Part shown: piece after piece, positions 56,502 through 64,000 of the stretch
How positions within the stretch are numbered: position 1 is the stretch's first letter
How the letters are laid out: every line of letters begins with the position of its first letter
Origin: an uncultured Bacteroidales bacterium
GTDB taxonomy: Bacteria > Bacteroidota > Bacteroidia > Bacteroidales > FEN-979
Direction of reading: 5' to 3'
Assembly: GCA_903877385.1 (NCBI GenBank)
Contig: CAIRDP010000038.1
Location: forward strand, 1-64,000
Length of the DNA: 64,000 nt
Translations under genes and position numbers: made by a program
The notes under the pieces: model-generated
The model's input: the letters and a program-made list of their open reading frames with translations, nothing else
Databases searched by the model: none
What the model was told of the DNA's origin: nothing

Positions 56502-57131
56502 TTATTGATTTTTTTTCTGGATTGTATTCTCGTAAGGGGTGCGATTTACTATTGACCTTCCCAAAGTCACTTCATCGGTATGTTCCAGCTCATCACCAAC
56601 TGAGATGCCACGGGCAATAGCGGTCACCGGGACTGTCAACGAATGAAGCTTTTTATAAATGTAAAAATTCGTTGTATCGCCTTCAATGGTAGTTGAAAGT
56701 GCAAGAATTATCTCGGATACACTTCCCGATTCAACTTTTTCGACAAGGGCGGGAATGTTCAGGTCATTTGGGCCGATTCCTTCCATAGGAGATATAATTC
56801 CGCCCAGTACATGGTAAACCCCGTTGAATTGTCCGGTGTTTTCTATGGCGATCACATCACGAATGTCTTCAACCACGCAAATGATTGACTTGTTTCGTTT
56901 AGGGCTTTCACAGATTGAACAAAGTTCGTTGTCGCTGATATTCCCGCATTCGCGGCAGTAACGGATGTCGTTATGCAAACGGATGATCGCATTCCCGAAA
57001 GCCTCAGCATCTTCCCTCCTTGATTTGAGAAGGTATAATGCCATCCTCATGGCTGTTTTCCTGCCAATGCCCGGCAATTTTGCAAGTTCATTTACAGCAG
57101 TCTCAAAAACCCTGGATGGTAGTGAATTCAC
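56502..57131 (-). CDS. recR: Recombination protein RecR
   Basis: 209 residues. N-terminal helix-hairpin-helix (LAKLPGIGRKTAMRMALYLL), Cys4 zinc finger (CRECGNISDNELCSIC) and Toprim domain (ICVVEDIRDVIAIENTGQFN). RecR acts with RecF and RecO to load RecA on gapped DNA. Usual length. It is convergent with the RHH-like gene and divergent from the MORN-like gene. Confidence 0.96.
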   Translation of the reverse strand: MNSLPSRVFETAVNELAKLPGIGRKTAMRMALYLLKSRREDAEAFGNAIIRLHNDIRYCRECGNISDNELCSICESPKRNKSIICVVEDIRDVIAIENTGQFNGVYHVLGGIISPMEGIGPNDLNIPALVEKVESGSVSEIILALSTTIEGDTTNFYIYKKLHSLTVPVTAIARGISVGDELEHTDEVTLGRSIVNRTPYENTIQKKNQ

Positions 57132-57176
57132 GAAAAATTATTTAATTTGCAAATGTAATCTTTTAGCTGTTTCGTA

Positions 57177-57872
57177 ATGAACCGTCTTCTGCTTGTTTTT
57201 ATACTTCTGGGAATGAGTTTTATGGCCTCCGGCCAGGACAGCATAAACCGGACCGATGTTTCGGGAAAGAAGCAGGGGGTATGGAAGAAAGTTGACAAAG
57301 ACGGACATAAACTCTATGACGGGCAGTTCCGGGACGGTGTCCCGAACGGGGTGTTCAGGTATTATTATGCCGATGGGAAGCTTAAGGCGATCTCGGTTCT
57401 GAGCGATGACGGAAAAACGGCCAGGACCATTTCGTATGCATTAAACGGACGAAAGATTGCCGAAGGTAATTTCAGGAATGAGAAAAAAGACAGCATATGG
57501 AAATATTATAGTGATTTTGACGGTGTGTTGTTGTCGGAAGAAAATTATACCTTAGGGGTGAAAAACGGGGTGTCAAAAACGTATTATCCAAACGGCAACC
57601 TTATTGAGCTTATAAATTACAGGGATGGCCGAAAAGAAGGGGAATGGGTTCAGTATTTTGAAGACGGCAAACTGAAGTTCAGGGGGGCATACTCCGGCGA
57701 CGAGAAGGAAGGACCCTTTATGGCTTACTATCCTGATGGGAAAATCAGCTTTTCGGGCGCGTACAAGGGAGGGCATATGGACGGCAAATGGACTTTTTAT
57801 GATGAGAACGGGGAAGTCACGAGGGTTGACTGTTACTCAGAGGGTGCAATGATAAAAGAAAAAATGCCCTGA
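57177..57872 (+). CDS. Secreted MORN/YwqK-like repeat protein
   Basis: 231 residues. A signal peptide (LLVFILLGMSFMASGQ) precedes repeats of the form YDGQFRDGVPNGVFRYYYAD, EGNFRNEKKDSIWKYYSDFD, RDGRKEGEWVQYFEDGKLKF, YSGDEKEGPFMAYYPDGKIS and YKGGHMDGKWTFYDENG. This is the MORN-like repeat found in YwqK-family proteins. The function is unknown. The name 'antitoxin' sometimes attached to this family is not supported by any toxin gene here. Confidence 0.88.
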   Translation: MNRLLLVFILLGMSFMASGQDSINRTDVSGKKQGVWKKVDKDGHKLYDGQFRDGVPNGVFRYYYADGKLKAISVLSDDGKTARTISYALNGRKIAEGNFRNEKKDSIWKYYSDFDGVLLSEENYTLGVKNGVSKTYYPNGNLIELINYRDGRKEGEWVQYFEDGKLKFRGAYSGDEKEGPFMAYYPDGKISFSGAYKGGHMDGKWTFYDENGEVTRVDCYSEGAMIKEKMP

Positions 57873-57913
57873 AATATACCAGGGGTTGATCATGGTTTAA
57901 TCCGGTACATTCT

Positions 57914-59053
57914 ATGCAGGTAAAAACATTCAGAACAAGTTCAGTAAAGGGGTTCCGGCAAAGCTGGGACGAGAACACCGTGGATGGCTTTGAACCCAAT
58001 GCAGCGATCATTTTTGCTTCGGTTGATCTGGACCTTAGCGGGATCATCGCATTACTTGGCTCTAAGGGTGTCAGGGTTTTGGGGAGCACTTCATGTGGCG
58101 AATTTTTATATGATCTTAAGGGGAAGGTTATCAGTGAGGGAGGATTGGTTTGTTCCATGATGAAGCTTAAGCCGGGAACATTTGACTTTGAAATGTTCAA
58201 TGGGAAAGGGCTAACTTCCTACGACCTGGGCAAAACGGCCGGCGAATGGGCCGTTAAAGCTTTCAGGGAGCCTGCAATTCTTGTTGTTGCCAGCGGACTT
58301 TCAATTGACGGGGAACAATTGGTGAGAGGGATTCAGGAATTTGCCGGGAAGGGCATCACAATGTATGGCGGACTGGCTGGAGATGACGCCCGCTTTAAAG
58401 AAACATTCGTATTCTCTGAATCTTCTTCCGAAACAAATGCTGCCATCCTGATGGTGCTTGACAAAGACTTTTATGAAGTCAACGGGATTGCCACAAGCGG
58501 CTGGGTTAGCATTGGGGCCGATAAAATTATCACCCAAGCCGAAGGCAATGTTGTTTATACTATTGATCATGAACCCGCCCTTGATGTTTACAAACAATAC
58601 CTGAACGTAAATGATGAGGACCTGCCTGAGATAGGTGTGGAATACCCGCTGCTGATCAGAAAAAGCGGGACTGAATTCATCCTCAGGGCCGTGCTCAATG
58701 TTGACAGGAAAAAGAAAACCCTGATATTTGCAGGAACAGTTCCTGAAGGAGCTGTGGTGACTTTCTCCAGTTCACCGGGCTTTGAGATCATTGAATATAC
58801 CAGAAATAAAGTGGGGGAGTTTTATAAACACAATTCTGAAACTGACCTGCTTATCCTGTTTTCATGCATGGCAAGGCATAATGCCCTGGGCCCTACAATA
58901 TCTGAGGAGATAGAGGAAGCCTGGATGAAATGGAAAAAGCCACTGATCGGATTTTTTACTTATGGTGAGATTGGAAATAACTACAACAGCTCCTGCGATT
59001 TCTACAACCAGACCTTTACCCTGGTTTCATTAAAACAAAAAGAGGATGAATGA
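57914..59053 (+). CDS. FIST-domain sensor protein
   Basis: 379 residues. FIST_N (about 28-215: NAAIIFASVDLDLSGIIALL, then RVLGSTSCGEFLYDL and GGLAGDDARFKETFVF) and FIST_C (about 225-365: DIYLQ-like segment ALDVYKQYLNVNDEDLPEIG, then LILFSCMARHNALGP and FFTYGEIG) are both present. FIST is a ligand-binding domain thought to detect small molecules such as amino acids. The gene overlaps the next, hybrid-kinase gene by 8 bases, so the FIST protein is its likely sensor partner. Confidence 0.93.
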   Translation: MQVKTFRTSSVKGFRQSWDENTVDGFEPNAAIIFASVDLDLSGIIALLGSKGVRVLGSTSCGEFLYDLKGKVISEGGLVCSMMKLKPGTFDFEMFNGKGLTSYDLGKTAGEWAVKAFREPAILVVASGLSIDGEQLVRGIQEFAGKGITMYGGLAGDDARFKETFVFSESSSETNAAILMVLDKDFYEVNGIATSGWVSIGADKIITQAEGNVVYTIDHEPALDVYKQYLNVNDEDLPEIGVEYPLLIRKSGTEFILRAVLNVDRKKKTLIFAGTVPEGAVVTFSSSPGFEIIEYTRNKVGEFYKHNSETDLLILFSCMARHNALGPTISEEIEEAWMKWKKPLIGFFTYGEIGNNYNSSCDFYNQTFTLVSLKQKEDE

Positions 59054-60821
59054 GGATTTTCAGCTGCTGATTGATGATCTGCGCAATATGCAATCACCTC
59101 AGGAATTTGCTCTTTACAGGGAGAGGGTACTTGAGGAATTATCCATCGTCCAGGCTGAATATGCAAAAATGAAATTCAGGTATGAACGATCAAACAAAGA
59201 AAAGAACATTCTTTCTTCCCTGCTTACACGTACGTCTTCAGACCTGAAAAAAGTTTCGGAGAACCTTAAAATAAGGGCCGAAGAACTTTCCACAATTCTT
59301 ACAACAATCCCGGCATATGTGTATTTTAAGGATAAAAACCTGGATTACATCCTGGTTAACCAGAGCTTTGCAGAACTTGTAGGGATCCCGGCTGAACAGA
59401 TCAAGGGTAAAAGGCTGAAGGATATTTTAAGTACATACAATCAAACCAGTTATTTCGAAAAAGAGCAGAATGTCATTGACTCGGGGAAAGCCATTTATGA
59501 TATTGAAGAGGAAATTGAATACAATGGCCGTTTGCGCTGGATCAACACAAACCTCGCTCCGATAAGGAATGCCGAGGGTCAGATCATAGGTCTCATAGGG
59601 ATTTCGTGGGAGATAACAGAACGTAAGCATTATGAATCAGAGCTGAAGAGAGCAAAGGACCTTGCCGAAGCCGGGACCATGGCGAAGAATGAATTTATAG
59701 CCAGTGTTTCTCATGAGTTCCGCACGCCTATGAACGGAATCCTTGGACTGGCTGAGATAATGAAAAATACCTCCCTGGATGAAGGGCAGTCGGATCTGCT
59801 GAAAGGCATAGTGTCCTCGGCCGAAAACCTGCTGGTTCTGGTGAATGATCTTTTGGATTTTTCGGCCATTGAAGCCGGGAAAATGGAACTCGACTTTCAT
59901 CCTTTCATGCTTGACAGGGTGCTGGAGGATGTTTTTCAGATGCTGAACCTGAAAGCAAAGGAGAGGTCGCTTGACTTTTCGGTGCAGATTTCAGAAGATG
60001 TTCCCAAGCATCTTAACGGTGATTCACAACGACTGAGGCAGATCATTATCAACCTGGCAGGCAATGCGCTCAAATTCACTGAACATGGCAGTATATCCAT
60101 CCGTATCAGCCTGCTGAACCGATCAGCCGACCAAGCCTTGCTCAGGTTCGAGGTCAGGGATACGGGGATTGGAATTCCGCCGGAGGCGATGGATTCCTTG
60201 TTCAAAATATTCACAAGGGTCAAGCAAAAGCAGCACAAACTGATAACGGGCACCGGGCTGGGGCTTTCAATCTGTAAAAAGCTAACCGACCTTTTGGGCG
60301 GCGATATAGGCGTTGAGAGTATACAGGGTAAAGGCTCAACTTTCTGGTTTAACCTTCCGTTTGACCTGAGCGGGCCCAAAATACTTAACCAGGATATATC
60401 GGAATCCACGGCCGAAGTGATATACCAAGGGAAAAAAGCGCTTGTTGCCGAGGATAACCTGATCAATCAGAAAATTGTAAGTTTCCAGCTTAAACGCATA
60501 GGTTTTGATGTGGTGCTTGCCGATAATGGCCAGACTGCCCTGGAAGCATACTCGGACAATAACTTCGACCTTGCCGTCCTTGATATCCAGATGCCGATCC
60601 TGGATGGCTACCAGGTTGCAAAAGCAATACGACAGAAGGAATTAGCTACTTTAAAACATCTCCCCATCATAGCCCTTACTGCCAATGCGATGAAAGGCGA
60701 CCGTGAACTTTACCTTGCTGCGGGGATGGATGGTTACGTAAGCAAGCCTTTCAGTGCCGAAACCCTGCTGAAGGCAATACAGCATGCCGAACAAGCCGCC
60801 TCCCGTTACCTGAAATCCTGA
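59046..60821 (+). CDS. PAS-containing hybrid histidine kinase
   Basis: 591 residues. N-terminal coiled coil (about 1-80), PAS/PAC domain (about 80-195), HisKA with His223 (FIASVSHEFRTPMNGILGLA), HATPase_c (about 320-450; RDTGIGIPPEAM, GTGLGLSICK) and a receiver domain with Asp513 (LAVLDIQMPILDGY). No membrane segment is present. It is coupled to the FIST sensor gene and is followed by a terminator. The output partner is not in the window. Confidence 0.94.
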   Translation: MNEDFQLLIDDLRNMQSPQEFALYRERVLEELSIVQAEYAKMKFRYERSNKEKNILSSLLTRTSSDLKKVSENLKIRAEELSTILTTIPAYVYFKDKNLDYILVNQSFAELVGIPAEQIKGKRLKDILSTYNQTSYFEKEQNVIDSGKAIYDIEEEIEYNGRLRWINTNLAPIRNAEGQIIGLIGISWEITERKHYESELKRAKDLAEAGTMAKNEFIASVSHEFRTPMNGILGLAEIMKNTSLDEGQSDLLKGIVSSAENLLVLVNDLLDFSAIEAGKMELDFHPFMLDRVLEDVFQMLNLKAKERSLDFSVQISEDVPKHLNGDSQRLRQIIINLAGNALKFTEHGSISIRISLLNRSADQALLRFEVRDTGIGIPPEAMDSLFKIFTRVKQKQHKLITGTGLGLSICKKLTDLLGGDIGVESIQGKGSTFWFNLPFDLSGPKILNQDISESTAEVIYQGKKALVAEDNLINQKIVSFQLKRIGFDVVLADNGQTALEAYSDNNFDLAVLDIQMPILDGYQVAKAIRQKELATLKHLPIIALTANAMKGDRELYLAAGMDGYVSKPFSAETLLKAIQHAEQAASRYLKS

Positions 60822-60834
60822 GATGTTGGTTTCA

Positions 60835-60866
60835 CAGAACCCCGGGTCAGGGTTTCTGCTTTTTTT
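60835..60866 (+). terminator. Rho-independent terminator after the FIST-kinase operon
   Basis: Stem CAGAACCC / GGGTTTCTG (one bulge) with loop CGGGTCA, followed by C and seven T. It overlaps the end of the convergent gene at 60847. Confidence 0.7.
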
Positions 60867-62652
60867 GCCCTTTTTTATCCAGGCTTTCAACGATCATTCT
60901 TTGAATCAATGCCATACGCTGCACTCCAAGTTGTGAAGACACATGATCATACCAGGTTTTAATCATATCGACATTGGTGCCGTCCCAGCTTTCACGGTAT
61001 AAGAGCTGTATGCTGTCCTGCAGGTTGACCATCTCCTTTTCATACAGGTTCTTAAACTCATTCCAGGATGTTTGTGTCCCGTATTTCATACTGTGGAAGC
61101 GGCTTACAATCTCCCGCCTTTTAACTTCATACATGTCGAAGATAAGGTTGATAAATGCGGTTGCCCTGTAACTTTGACGCTCGCACATATAGGAGGCATG
61201 GGCGTTTACCATAGTAAGGGAACTTATATGGAGACTGTCGTTAATTTCGACAGGATTGATCAGGATTATCCCGAGTATCTGTGAACCTTTACGGGGCTCT
61301 GCTTTTCCCCGGCTTGCGGGAATATAAACTGTTTTTGCCCCGGGAGGCGCAGTGCCGAGTTCATAAAATTCCAGGTTCCTGTCGGCGGTCCAGGGAAGAA
61401 ATACAGACCTTACAAATTTATTAAGCCCGTTGCTGTAATTCAGTAAAACCCCATTGGATTTGAAAAACTCCCTGAACCTGGTTTGTTTTTTACTGTCGGG
61501 GGTAATACCGGGATACATCCAGAATACCGAATCATATGGAATGCTCATGATCCTCTGGTAATCATTCTGCTGGTCGCCCAGGTATCCAAGGGTATTCAGG
61601 TAGGGTTTGTTGAAATCATAGAAGATCAGCTCCGCATCTGCCGACAAGCGGGTTGTGTTGCCGTTTTGTTCGGTATAGAGAAGTGAATAATCAAGCGATA
61701 CCCTCGACGTCCTGGGATGCTCCTTGTCGGAATTGTCAAAAGTAACAGACCAGGCAAGGTTTACCGAATCAACCCTGTCGCCATGAACCTGGGCCCTCAG
61801 GTAATAAAAATCTATGCCTTTTACCGAATAATCAATCCTGTCGATGATGTTATCATTCTCATTGATGTAAACCGTGCTTTCAAAGAGCTTGCCGCTGTCT
61901 GATTTAGGGACAAGCCGGATTATAAAGTTATTATTCCTCCCTTCACTGGAATGCCTGACGAGGTTTACATCATACAGTCGCCTGAAATGATGATAGCTCA
62001 GGTTGCCTGCCGATAGAGGCATTGTATAATGGCCCCCGCTGGTGAAAGGGTAAAGATGCCTGATGATATCGGTGGTATTCAGGCTCCAGAAGTTTTTAAG
62101 GGTCAGCCCGATCCTGCCGTTTTTCGGCATAAGCTGGCAGATGCCTTCGCCTGCTGATACCGATGCATTGCAGTATGATTCTATGATCTCCAGGGGCTCA
62201 TAGTTGCACTCGCTCATAAACGAGAAGTATGCCTTTGAAAGAAGGATATCATCAAGCCTGCGGTATTTCAGGCATGCATCATAAAAAAGGTGATAGAGGT
62301 AGTCGGGTTGCCCTTTGGCCACAACACTTATTTCCTTCAAATCGTATACCATAGGCCGGAGCCCGATCCGGGCTGAATCTTTCAGTATTTTCACCTGGAT
62401 TTTCCTGCTTATATAGCCTACACAGGAAATCAGTACTGAATCCGTTTTGAGGAAAACATTGGCGGGAAGATAATACCTGCCGTCCTCGTTGGCGATCATC
62501 CCGCCTTCCTTCCCTATCAGCTTGATGCTTGCAAAAGGAACAGGATCAAGGGTTTTGACATCATATAAAACTCCCTTGCAGGCTTGTTGAGAATACGCGC
62601 CCAACGAAAACAAAGCAAGAATATATATAATGACATGCCGAAACTTCAGCAT
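60847..62652 (-). CDS. Secreted protein with CarboxypepD_reg-like domain
   Basis: 601 residues. A signal peptide (VIIYILALFSLGAYSQ) ends before a Cys-containing domain (about 18-110: CKGVLYDVKTLDPVPFASIK, LIGKEGGMIANEDGRYYLPA, VLISCVGYISRKIQVKI) of the carboxypeptidase-regulatory-like type found in TonB-linked and envelope proteins. The rest (about 115-601) is a DUF-type outer-membrane-associated domain without a recognisable catalytic motif. It ends 24 bases before the DUF4412-like gene is reached (the latter is upstream). Confidence 0.85.
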   Translation of the reverse strand: MLKFRHVIIYILALFSLGAYSQQACKGVLYDVKTLDPVPFASIKLIGKEGGMIANEDGRYYLPANVFLKTDSVLISCVGYISRKIQVKILKDSARIGLRPMVYDLKEISVVAKGQPDYLYHLFYDACLKYRRLDDILLSKAYFSFMSECNYEPLEIIESYCNASVSAGEGICQLMPKNGRIGLTLKNFWSLNTTDIIRHLYPFTSGGHYTMPLSAGNLSYHHFRRLYDVNLVRHSSEGRNNNFIIRLVPKSDSGKLFESTVYINENDNIIDRIDYSVKGIDFYYLRAQVHGDRVDSVNLAWSVTFDNSDKEHPRTSRVSLDYSLLYTEQNGNTTRLSADAELIFYDFNKPYLNTLGYLGDQQNDYQRIMSIPYDSVFWMYPGITPDSKKQTRFREFFKSNGVLLNYSNGLNKFVRSVFLPWTADRNLEFYELGTAPPGAKTVYIPASRGKAEPRKGSQILGIILINPVEINDSLHISSLTMVNAHASYMCERQSYRATAFINLIFDMYEVKRREIVSRFHSMKYGTQTSWNEFKNLYEKEMVNLQDSIQLLYRESWDGTNVDMIKTWYDHVSSQLGVQRMALIQRMIVESLDKKGQKKQKP

Positions 62653-62675
62653 TTTGTAAGATTGGTCAGGCTTGT

Positions 62676-63359
62676 TTACATCCCCCCGCCGAACATTGAC
62701 TTCAGTTCCTCGGTGGTTGTGAGCTTGTAATCGGCAGGGATCTCGAACATGCTATCCGGAATATCCTTCTTCTCAACTTTTGAAACGGAATATTTCATGG
62801 TGAGAGTCCTTTCCTGGAAAGTGAATTCCATCAGCATACCATCAATATCCTGGTAAAGAGGGTTCCCGAAATTCGATTCCTTCCCGCCGAGCTCGCTGGT
62901 ATACCAGGTTTCGAAAGAATTCTTTGTCCCGTTTTTGCTGATCGTGATGATGGCTTTCCTGCATTTGTATCCTGCAATATCTTTAGTTTCATCGGTTATC
63001 TGTATTGCCGGCTTTGGGTCCTTGCCCAGGCTACTGTTAATTTCATCCAGGGTTTTTTTTATGGCAAGTTTCTTGCCCATCATATCGAGAAGAGTGACGG
63101 TGAATTTTTTATCATAATTGATGATCTCGATCATGTTTCCCATGGCAGATGCTGACTCGTTGCGAGTACTCGTTCCTTTTACCGAAAGTGTGGAATTTTT
63201 AGGGAACATGGCAAGCTGTTCGGCAGGGAGATTGCTGTTCGGGAAAGTAATGTTATACGTAATAATCCCCTCGAATTTTCCACCGCCTGCATGAATAAAC
63301 TGTGGAAATATCAGGCCGGTTGAAAGGATAATAAAAAAGTATGCAGCTGTTTTTTTCAT
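62676..63359 (-). CDS. Secreted DUF4412-like protein
   Basis: 227 residues. A signal peptide (AYFFIILSTGLIFPQFIHAG) and the family pattern: GGGKFEGIITYNITFPNSNL, MIEIINYDKKFTVTLLDMMG, DETKDIAGYKCRKAIITISK, and YTSELGGKESNFGNPLYQDI. The family is periplasmic or outer-membrane-associated with unknown function. The C-terminus is Gly/Met-rich (SMFGGGM). It is on the same strand as the CarboxypepD_reg gene, 23 bases upstream of it. Confidence 0.87.
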   Translation of the reverse strand: MKKTAAYFFIILSTGLIFPQFIHAGGGKFEGIITYNITFPNSNLPAEQLAMFPKNSTLSVKGTSTRNESASAMGNMIEIINYDKKFTVTLLDMMGKKLAIKKTLDEINSSLGKDPKPAIQITDETKDIAGYKCRKAIITISKNGTKNSFETWYTSELGGKESNFGNPLYQDIDGMLMEFTFQERTLTMKYSVSKVEKKDIPDSMFEIPADYKLTTTEELKSMFGGGM

Positions 63360-63401
63360 TTCAGGTTGTTTAAAGGTTTTACCGTGATAAAGATATATAT
63401 T

Positions 63402-64000
63402 TTATTTAAGAAAGAACGGATCAGGCCAGTATTGCCAATGATTTTTCCCCAGGGGGCAAACCGAAACGCATATACCGCAAATCCTGGTGTCTTTCTGAAA
63501 GAGACCCATCCCGAATTTGCCGCATTGTTCCCGGCATTTCTGTGCATCAAAGAAGATATCACGGTCTGTGTTAATATTCCAGAGCTTACCGTTCGCAGCC
63601 AGGGCCGGGCATTTTACCACGCAAACATCACATTTCCCGCAACTGCTGGTATTAACAGGTATCCCGGTTTCCAGGACGTTTATTTTGAGAAGTATACTGG
63701 CAAGCCGTAGTCTCGGTCCGAAAGCTTTCGACACGAAAAGGTCGGTCTTGCCGATCCACCCCAGGCCTGCCCTGGTGCCTGTCATCTTATGCGAAAATTT
63801 ATATCTCAGGTCATGCTGGTAAGGTTTGAACTCCTCGCTGTTCATGACAACGGTAGGGGAGATGTCCATACAGGGTATGCCTTTTTTTCTCAGATCAGTG
63901 CAGATGTCACCGGTGATTTGTGCAAGTGAGGCGTTCATCTCCTGGTAATGTTCATAATACTCCAGGGTAGGACCGTTCTCAATGGAATCCAGGATGCTGC
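63402..64000 (-). CDS. QueG-like 4Fe-4S double-cluster protein, 5' part missing
   Basis: The frame is open to the right edge; the Met at 63938 is internal (upstream codons read GPTLEYYEHYQE). About 199 residues are visible. A GWIGKTDLFVSKAFGPRLRL segment and two cluster-binding sets, CGKCDVCVVKCP (CxxCxxCxxxCP) and CREQC with CGICVSVCP, resemble epoxyqueuosine reductase and its relatives. The C-terminal HEAT repeats of QueG are absent, so it is more likely a QueG paralogue than QueG itself. Partial at the window edge. Confidence 0.85.
   Translation of the reverse strand, partial: SILDSIENGPTLEYYEHYQEMNASLAQITGDICTDLRKKGIPCMDISPTVVMNSEEFKPYQHDLRYKFSHKMTGTRAGLGWIGKTDLFVSKAFGPRLRLASILLKINVLETGIPVNTSSCGKCDVCVVKCPALAANGKLWNINTDRDIFFDAQKCREQCGKFGMGLFQKDTRICGICVSVCPLGKNHWQYWPDPFFLK

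Noticed and set aside
57177-57872. YwqK antitoxin of a toxin-antitoxin pair
   Set aside because: Has a signal peptide and no toxin-like gene beside it; the name comes from the repeat family only.

Overview
The window looks like a chromosomal segment of an anaerobic or facultative, probably aquatic member of the Bacteroidota (Bacteroidales/Marinilabiliales-like). Reasons: TANNTTTG-type -7 promoter boxes, a 287-residue primary sigma factor, DUF5916, DUF4097, DUF2807, DUF4412 and CarboxypepD_reg-type envelope proteins, FIST and PAS-rich hybrid kinases, the [FeFe]-hydrogenase maturase HydG, and short tandem intergenic repeats. This placement is an inference from gene content. No rRNA, tRNA or CRISPR array was recognised, and no intergenic stretch exceeds about 300 bases (the largest is 16521-16777).

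Region 1 (1-21.3 kb, all minus strand except the IS end) is a large gas vesicle cluster. Transcription order is: PAS-rich hybrid kinase, NtrC-type sigma-54 activator, terminator, candidate sigma-54 promoter, gvpA, two related coiled-coil repeat proteins (candidate GvpC analogues), a DnaJ-type zinc-finger protein, a small coiled-coil protein, GvpN, an unknown coiled-coil protein, GvpJ, an Hsp20/GvpH-like chaperone, a Get3/ArsA-type ATPase, a Cdc48-type double AAA+ ATPase, a GvpF/L fused to a J domain, two more GvpF/L, GvpG, a zinc ribbon, a GvpO-like protein, GvpF/L, GvpS-like, GvpF/L, GvpK and an unknown protein. The last gene on this strand, a sensor histidine kinase, is cut by an insertion sequence whose end occupies bases 1-142. 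The assembly genes are mixed with an unusually complete chaperone set (Cdc48, Get3-like, Hsp20, J domain, DnaJ zinc finger), the most distinctive biology here.

Region 2 (21.3-32 kb) holds a DUF5916 outer-membrane protein, a macro-domain deacetylase, an inositol monophosphatase, MtaB, a DMT transporter, carbamate kinase, and a hydrogenase-linked group (HydG plus two TM1266-like regulators flanking a membrane HisKA_2 kinase).

Region 3 (32-46 kb): a second DMT transporter; an ECF sigma operon with two auto-adhesin-like proteins (DUF4097, DUF2807); a run of overlapping minus-strand genes (membrane mannosyltransferase-like protein, DegT aminotransferase, GT2, LigA, retropepsin-like protease, four-repeat glycogen-binding-domain protein); a universal stress protein; an HD hydrolase; ribulose-phosphate epimerase.

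Region 4 (46-64 kb): primary sigma factor, pnp, rpsO, aldehyde dehydrogenase, DUF4342, aroE, ComA-like phosphosulfolactate synthase, a TPR protein, a GlmM-type phosphohexomutase, recR, a MORN/YwqK-like protein, a FIST sensor-hybrid kinase pair, two envelope proteins, and a QueG-like double-cluster ferredoxin protein running off the right edge.
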